A stretch of 19,044 bases of DNA from Hylemonella sp. UBA6679. GTDB taxonomy: Bacteria; Pseudomonadota; Gammaproteobacteria; Burkholderiales; Burkholderiaceae_C. This document shows, in pieces, positions 14,810 through 19,044 of the stretch (the stretch's first letter is position 1; each line of letters begins with the position of its first letter). Both the position numbers and the translations under genes were made by a program. The stretch is from contig DKJZ01000073.1 in the NCBI GenBank assembly GCA_002454975.1, forward strand, positions 1-19,044. Direction: 5' to 3'. The notes below the pieces were generated by a model. It was not told where the DNA came from and did not search any database. It saw only the letters and a program-made list of their open reading frames with translations.

Positions 14810-17100
14810 TAGAAGGAGGTTCCGATCTGAAACTGAATGCTCTGGATTCTATCGTTATCGAAAGATCGCACCGGCTTGGCAAAGGCCAGGCGCAGCGGCC
14901 CCAGGGGAGAGATCCAGCTGATGCCCACGCCCACAGCGGCACGGAAGTCGCTCGGGGTGATGGCCTGATCGGCGCTGTAGACGTTACCCATGTCTAGGAA
15001 ACTGTACAAACGCAGCGTGCGGTCGTTGCCCGCCCCAGGAAAGGGGGCCAGCGCTTCAAAGTTGATGTTGATTTTTTTCGAGCCACCCAAAGCCAGGTTG
15101 GTGGTGGCATCACGTGGGCCCAAGCTGCCGGGCTCAAAGCCTCGCACCGAACCCAAACCGCCACCGTAGTAGTTTTTGAACAGCGGGTAAGTGCGGCCAT
15201 CGGGCGCCTGGCCCATGGCGATGTCGGTGTTGAAAGCAAAGGTGTATTGCTTGGTGATGGGCACGTACTGCTGGTACTGGTAAGAGCCGCGGATGTAGCG
15301 CACCTCGCCCGAGGTGCTCCACTCGGCATTGGCGCGCTGGAACACACCCTCGGTAGGCACCAAGGCGCTGTTGCGGTTATCGCGCGCCCAACCCGCGGTG
15401 AGCGGGTAGCCGGTGCTGCTGAAACCAAACTGGTTGGCGTAATCGGAGTAAGCCTGCGGCAGGTTGGTGCCGGGGTTGATGGTGGTGCGCTCAATGCCAG
15501 CCCCCAAAAACACCGTGTCGCGCTCGGTGAAAGGAATACCGAAACGGATGCTGGTGCCGGTGGTCTCCAGGCTGTAGCTCTCGGGGTCGAAGAAGGGGTT
15601 GGCCACGCGCGAGTACAAGTCGATGGTGCGCGACACGCCGTCTTTGGTGAAGTACGGGTCGGTGGTGTTGAACACCACCACCCGGTTGATTCGGCTGGTG
15701 TTGACCTGCACGCCCAAAGAGTTACCCGAGCCAAAGGCGTTGTCTTGGCGGATACCCATGGACAAACCCAGGCCGTCGTTGCTGGAAATACCGGCACCCA
15801 AGGTCAGGCTGCCTGTGGGTTTTTCGGTGACGTTCACGTTCAGGTCCACCTGGTCGGGCGACCCTGGCACGTCGTTGGTTTCAATGGCCACGTCGCGGAA
15901 AAAGCCCAAGCGGTCCACGCGGTTGCGCGAGAGCTTGATCTTGTCGCCGTCATACCAGGCCGACTCGAGCTGGCGCAGCTCGCGGCGCACCACCTCGTCA
16001 CGCGAGCGGGTGTTGCCCGACACCGCAATGCGTCGCACATACGCGCGGCGCGAGGGCTCGGCTTGCAACACCAAGGCCACGCGGTTGGTGGTGCGGTCGA
16101 TGTCAGGCACGGGCTGCACACGGGCAAAAGCGTAACCAAACTTACCGAAATAATCGGTGAAGGCCTTGGTGGTTTGTGAGACCTGGTCTGCGTTGTAAGC
16201 CTCACCTGCTTTGATGGTGATGAGCGACTTGAACTCTTCTGCGCGGTCGAGGTAGTTGCCCTCCAGACGCACGCCTGAGACCACAAACCGCTCGCCCTCA
16301 AACACATTGATGGTGATGGAAATGTCTTGCTTGTTGGGGGCAATGGCCACTTGCGTGGAGTCCACCCGGAACTCCAAATAACCCCGGGTGAGGTAGTAGG
16401 AGCGCAGGGTTTCAATGTCGGCGTTGAGCTTGGTGCGCGAGTAGCGGTTGGACTTGGTGTACCAGCTCATCCAGTTGCCGGTGTCGAGGTCAAAGAGGTT
16501 GCGCAAGGTGTTTTCGTTGAAAACCTTGTTGCCCACCACCCGAATTTCGGAGATTTTGGCGGGCTCGCCCTCAGAAATATTGAACGACAAATTGACCCGA
16601 TTGCGATCGATGGGCGTCACGGTGGTGACCACCTCTGCGGCGTACAAGCTGCGGTTGATGTACTGGCGCTTGAGTTCTTGTTCGGCGCGGTCGAGCAAAG
16701 ACTTGTCAAAAGGACGCCCGTCGGTGAGCCCCACATCGCGCAGCGCTTTTTTGAGCACGTCTTTGTCGAACTCTTTGGCGCCCACAAAGTTCACATCGGC
16801 AATGGTGGGCCGCTCCTCCACAATCACCACCAACACATCACCACTCACGTCCAGGCGTATGTCTTTGAACAAGCCCAAAGCGAACAGCGAGCGAATCGCA
16901 GCTGCGCCTTTTTCGTCGTTGTAAGTGTCGCCCACCCGCACCGGGATGGAAGCAAACACGGTGCCGGGCTCCACCCGCTGCAAGCCCTCCACGCGGATGT
17001 CACGCACCTGAAACGGCGCCACCGCCCATGCGGCTTGCGCCCAAAGCATCAAGCCAGTGAGGGTCAGCAGTGCACGTGGGCACAAAGAGTTGAAATGCAT
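14809..17100 (-). CDS. bamA: Outer membrane protein assembly factor BamA
   Basis: Core of the BAM complex, which folds and inserts beta-barrel proteins into the outer membrane. The 763-residue precursor has a signal peptide (cleavage after A26, AWA before VAPFQVRDI), five POTRA domains over about 30-430 (ERPTIADVNFVGAKEFD, SEGEPAKISEIRVVGN and similar) and an Omp85 barrel over about 435-763. The VRGF motif of loop 6 is at 652-655, with the conserved Arg653. The barrel ends in the beta-signal IQFQIGTSF with a terminal Phe. I chose the ATG at 17100; a GTG at 17112 would add MIPN. rseP lies upstream and skp overlaps by one base downstream. Confidence 0.98.
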   Translation of the reverse strand: MHFNSLCPRALLTLTGLMLWAQAAWAVAPFQVRDIRVEGLQRVEPGTVFASIPVRVGDTYNDEKGAAAIRSLFALGLFKDIRLDVSGDVLVVIVEERPTIADVNFVGAKEFDKDVLKKALRDVGLTDGRPFDKSLLDRAEQELKRQYINRSLYAAEVVTTVTPIDRNRVNLSFNISEGEPAKISEIRVVGNKVFNENTLRNLFDLDTGNWMSWYTKSNRYSRTKLNADIETLRSYYLTRGYLEFRVDSTQVAIAPNKQDISITINVFEGERFVVSGVRLEGNYLDRAEEFKSLITIKAGEAYNADQVSQTTKAFTDYFGKFGYAFARVQPVPDIDRTTNRVALVLQAEPSRRAYVRRIAVSGNTRSRDEVVRRELRQLESAWYDGDKIKLSRNRVDRLGFFRDVAIETNDVPGSPDQVDLNVNVTEKPTGSLTLGAGISSNDGLGLSMGIRQDNAFGSGNSLGVQVNTSRINRVVVFNTTDPYFTKDGVSRTIDLYSRVANPFFDPESYSLETTGTSIRFGIPFTERDTVFLGAGIERTTINPGTNLPQAYSDYANQFGFSSTGYPLTAGWARDNRNSALVPTEGVFQRANAEWSTSGEVRYIRGSYQYQQYVPITKQYTFAFNTDIAMGQAPDGRTYPLFKNYYGGGLGSVRGFEPGSLGPRDATTNLALGGSKKININFEALAPFPGAGNDRTLRLYSFLDMGNVYSADQAITPSDFRAAVGVGISWISPLGPLRLAFAKPVRSFDNDRIQSIQFQIGTSF

Positions 17101-17128
17101 GTTTGGAATCACATCCTGCCGCCTTGGG

Positions 17129-18490
17129 TCAGCCCAACAGACGCGTTAAATCATTGAACACAGCCACGCCCATCATCAGGGCCAAAAGCGCAAGGCCCAA
17201 ACGCCCAAAGCGCTCAAGCCACACCTCAGAAACGGGGCGACCCGTCAGGGCCTCCCAAAGATAATACATCAGGTGCCCACCGTCCAAAACGGGCACCGGG
17301 AGCAAATTGAGCACCCCCAGACTCACGCTGATCAGGGCCATGAAGGTGAGGTATGCCATCAAGCCCACACTGGCTGAACGGCCAGCGTAATCGGCAATGG
17401 TCAGCGGCCCACTGATGTTTTTGACCGAGGCCTGGCCTGTGAGCACGCGCGCCATCATGCGCAGCGACAACACCGACATCTCCCAGGTGCGCTCCAGGCC
17501 CATCGTCAAGCCTTCTAACAAGCCATAGCGCACCGTGGTCATTTCCACTGGCGAGCCAATCATGGCGCCAACCCGCGCGATGGTTTGCTCCCCTTCACGC
17601 ACCAAATCAGGCTCAACACGCACTGACAGGGTTTGCCCGTCTCGCACCAGCTCCCAAACAGCCGCCTGGGCCTGGCCGTCTTTGACCGAGGCGCGGATGT
17701 CCTCACGCAATTGGCGGCTGTCTTGCACCGCGCGCTCGTTGAAGCGCAGCACGCGGTCGCCCGTCATCAACCCGGCACGTTGGGCAGCGCCCTGCTCAAC
17801 GAGTTTGCCCAGCACCGGCGAGGAATACGGGCTGAGCAGACCAATGCGGCGGTACATCTGCTCATCGGGCTCGGCGGCATGGAGGGTCGACAAAGGCAAG
17901 TCTGTGCGGCGCTCCCGCTCACGGCCGGGCTCCGTCCAAACCAGGCTCAGGTCGCGCCCTTCCAGTGCGGCTTGGGTGAGTTGCCAACGCACATCGTCAA
18001 ACGAGGCCACGGCCTGAACTTGACCCTGCGTGTCCACCACCGAAACCACCCGCTCGCCACCTTGCAAACCGGCTTGGGCTGCCAAAGACTGCGGCACGGG
18101 TGTGCCCAAAACAGGTGCGGCCTGCTCAACGCCCGACCAATTCACCAATGCGTACAACAGCACGGCCAGCAGCAGGTTGGCCGCTGGGCCAGCAGCCACA
18201 ATCAGCGCGCGTGAACGCAGGGGCTGCGCATTGAAAGCCAGGTGCCGCTCGTGTGGGGCCACGGCGCCTTCGTGCTCGTCGAGCATGCGCACATAGCCGC
18301 CCAAAGGCAAGGCACACACCACAAACTCGGTGCCAGACTTGGGCGACTGCCAGCGCAAACATGGAGGGCCAAAACCAATGGAAAAGCGCAGCACCTTCAC
18401 CCCACAGGCACGGGCCATGCGGTAGTGACCGAACTCATGAACCGCAATCAGGATGGCCAGCGCGACGATGAAGGCCAGAACGGTCAACAT
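17129..18490 (-). CDS. rseP: Site-2 zinc metalloprotease RseP
   Basis: Inner-membrane intramembrane protease that makes the second cut in the anti-sigma factor RseA during the sigma-E envelope stress response and also clears remnant signal peptides. The 453 residues (450 in E. coli) have the zinc motif HEFGH at 18-22 in helix 1, a membrane-reentrant region, two PDZ domains at about 125-305, and the second active-site motif PVLDGGH with Asp403 in a C-terminal helix. Start ATG at 18490, ten bases after the dxr stop, with a weak ribosome binding site. Its place just before bamA fits the sigma-E role of sensing outer-membrane protein assembly. Confidence 0.98.
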   Translation of the reverse strand: MLTVLAFIVALAILIAVHEFGHYRMARACGVKVLRFSIGFGPPCLRWQSPKSGTEFVVCALPLGGYVRMLDEHEGAVAPHERHLAFNAQPLRSRALIVAAGPAANLLLAVLLYALVNWSGVEQAAPVLGTPVPQSLAAQAGLQGGERVVSVVDTQGQVQAVASFDDVRWQLTQAALEGRDLSLVWTEPGRERERRTDLPLSTLHAAEPDEQMYRRIGLLSPYSSPVLGKLVEQGAAQRAGLMTGDRVLRFNERAVQDSRQLREDIRASVKDGQAQAAVWELVRDGQTLSVRVEPDLVREGEQTIARVGAMIGSPVEMTTVRYGLLEGLTMGLERTWEMSVLSLRMMARVLTGQASVKNISGPLTIADYAGRSASVGLMAYLTFMALISVSLGVLNLLPVPVLDGGHLMYYLWEALTGRPVSEVWLERFGRLGLALLALMMGVAVFNDLTRLLG

Positions 18491-18500
18491 GCCAGCGGGC

Positions 18501-19044
18501 TCACTGAATGTGCGCCTGCACCTGCTGCTCGGCCACGGCGCGGGCCTGTTGATCCAAGGCCAGCAAATCTTCCAGGGAGCCTGGGGCTTGCGGTTGCACG
18601 CGCTCTAGCGTGGCCAGGTTGACCCGGTGCATGTGGTCAAAACGCAAGCGTTTGTCGAGGAAGGCAGCCACGGCAACTTCATTGGCGGCATTGAGCACGG
18701 CGGTGGTGCCCGATGGGCCACGCAATGCGTCCCACGCCAGCCGCAGGCCGGGGAAGCGCTCGGGGTGACCTTGCGCGTCCATGGCCTCAAAACTCATGTC
18801 GGCCATGGCCCGAAAATCCAACGCTTGCGCGCCCGAGGCGATGCGGTGCGGCCATGACAAGCCATAGGCAATGGGCACGCGCATGTCGGGGGTGCCCAGT
18901 TGCGCCACCACCGAGTTGTCGCGGTACTGCACCATGGAATGGATGACGCTTTGCGGGTGGATGACCACGTCCAGGCGCTCGGGAGGCAGGCCAAAGAGGT
19001 AACGCGCCTCGATCACCTCCAGGGCCTTGTTCATCATGGTGGCC
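18501..19044 (-). CDS. dxr: 1-deoxy-D-xylulose 5-phosphate reductoisomerase (C-terminal part; start beyond the window)
   Basis: Second enzyme of the MEP pathway, converting DXP to 2-C-methylerythritol 4-phosphate with NADPH, for isoprenoids including undecaprenyl carrier lipid. About 181 of some 400 codons are present. The right edge enters at the active-site segment ATMMNKALEVIEARYLFG, whose Asn, Lys and Glu correspond to the substrate and metal ligands of the E. coli enzyme (N227, K228, E231). Also visible are HPQSVIHSMVQYRDNSVVAQ and GTPDMRVPIAYGLSWP, and the C-terminal helical domain with GTTAVLNAANEVAVAAFLD. The internal ATGs near 19037 are not the start. rseP follows after ten bases. 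Confidence 0.97.
   Translation of the reverse strand, partial: ATMMNKALEVIEARYLFGLPPERLDVVIHPQSVIHSMVQYRDNSVVAQLGTPDMRVPIAYGLSWPHRIASGAQALDFRAMADMSFEAMDAQGHPERFPGLRLAWDALRGPSGTTAVLNAANEVAVAAFLDKRLRFDHMHRVNLATLERVQPQAPGSLEDLLALDQQARAVAEQQVQAHIQ

Noticed and set aside
14812..14819. Consensus ribosome binding site AAGGAGGT on the plus strand at the bamA 3' end
   Set aside because: No plus-strand gene follows at usable spacing; the bases are simply the complement of the bamA codons for Gly-Thr-Ser-Phe.
15247..16179. Plus-strand open frame opposite bamA (310 codons)
   Set aside because: Antisense to an intact bamA, with no domain and low-complexity His/Ala/Val/Gly composition.

Overview
The window reads as a core chromosomal region of a betaproteobacterium, most likely Burkholderiales and probably Comamonadaceae (Limnohabitans/Rhodoferax/Polaromonas-like). 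That placement is an inference from protein style (FtsH start MNNQWFSKIAVWLVIAL, RseP HEFGHYRMARACGVKVL, FabZ MMDIHKILKQLPHRYP) and gene order; I could not run a search. Almost everything is on the minus strand; yhbY is the only convincing plus-strand gene. Coding density is very high and no stretch over 300 bases lacks a gene. I see no tRNA, rRNA, CRISPR array, insertion sequence or prophage.

Right part, read from 19044 down to 9569: a tightly packed cell-envelope operon, dxr (3' part only) - rseP - bamA - skp - lpxD - fabZ - lpxA - lpxB - rnhB - SpoU-family RNA methyltransferase gene. It joins isoprenoid synthesis, the sigma-E pathway protease, outer-membrane protein assembly and chaperoning, and the early steps of lipid A synthesis. 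Most junctions overlap or are separated by 16 nt or less, with ATGA or TAATG couplings. In E. coli dnaE and accA follow rnhB; here the methyltransferase gene follows and the run ends.

Middle part, 9568 to 4885: carA-carB, both subunits of carbamoyl-phosphate synthetase, with a perfect TATAAT box about 120 nt upstream of carA and a textbook UUCG-loop terminator after carB.

Left part, 4884 to 1: a stand-alone alpha/beta-hydrolase gene with its own candidate promoter, then greA and a four-helix DUF4149 membrane protein gene. yhbY (CRM RNA-binding protein) is divergent from rlmE (23S rRNA 2'-O-methyltransferase), which is followed by ftsH (N-terminal 518 codons only). The rlmE-ftsH pair and the greA-DUF4149-yhbY neighbourhood fit betaproteobacterial gene order as I know it.

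I did not find an exotic multi-gene system. The most interesting signals are regulatory. The greA leader holds a strong intrinsic terminator (11-bp stem, GCAA loop, U tract) that starts about 3 nt after a predicted transcription start and abuts the greA ribosome binding site. This is the architecture of an attenuated leader making a roughly 38-nt RNA, comparable to E. coli GraL. Other leads are a probable leaderless yhbY mRNA, a palindrome abutting the carA -10 box, a dyad over the hydrolase promoter, and a possible heat-shock promoter plus mini-ORF ahead of ftsH.
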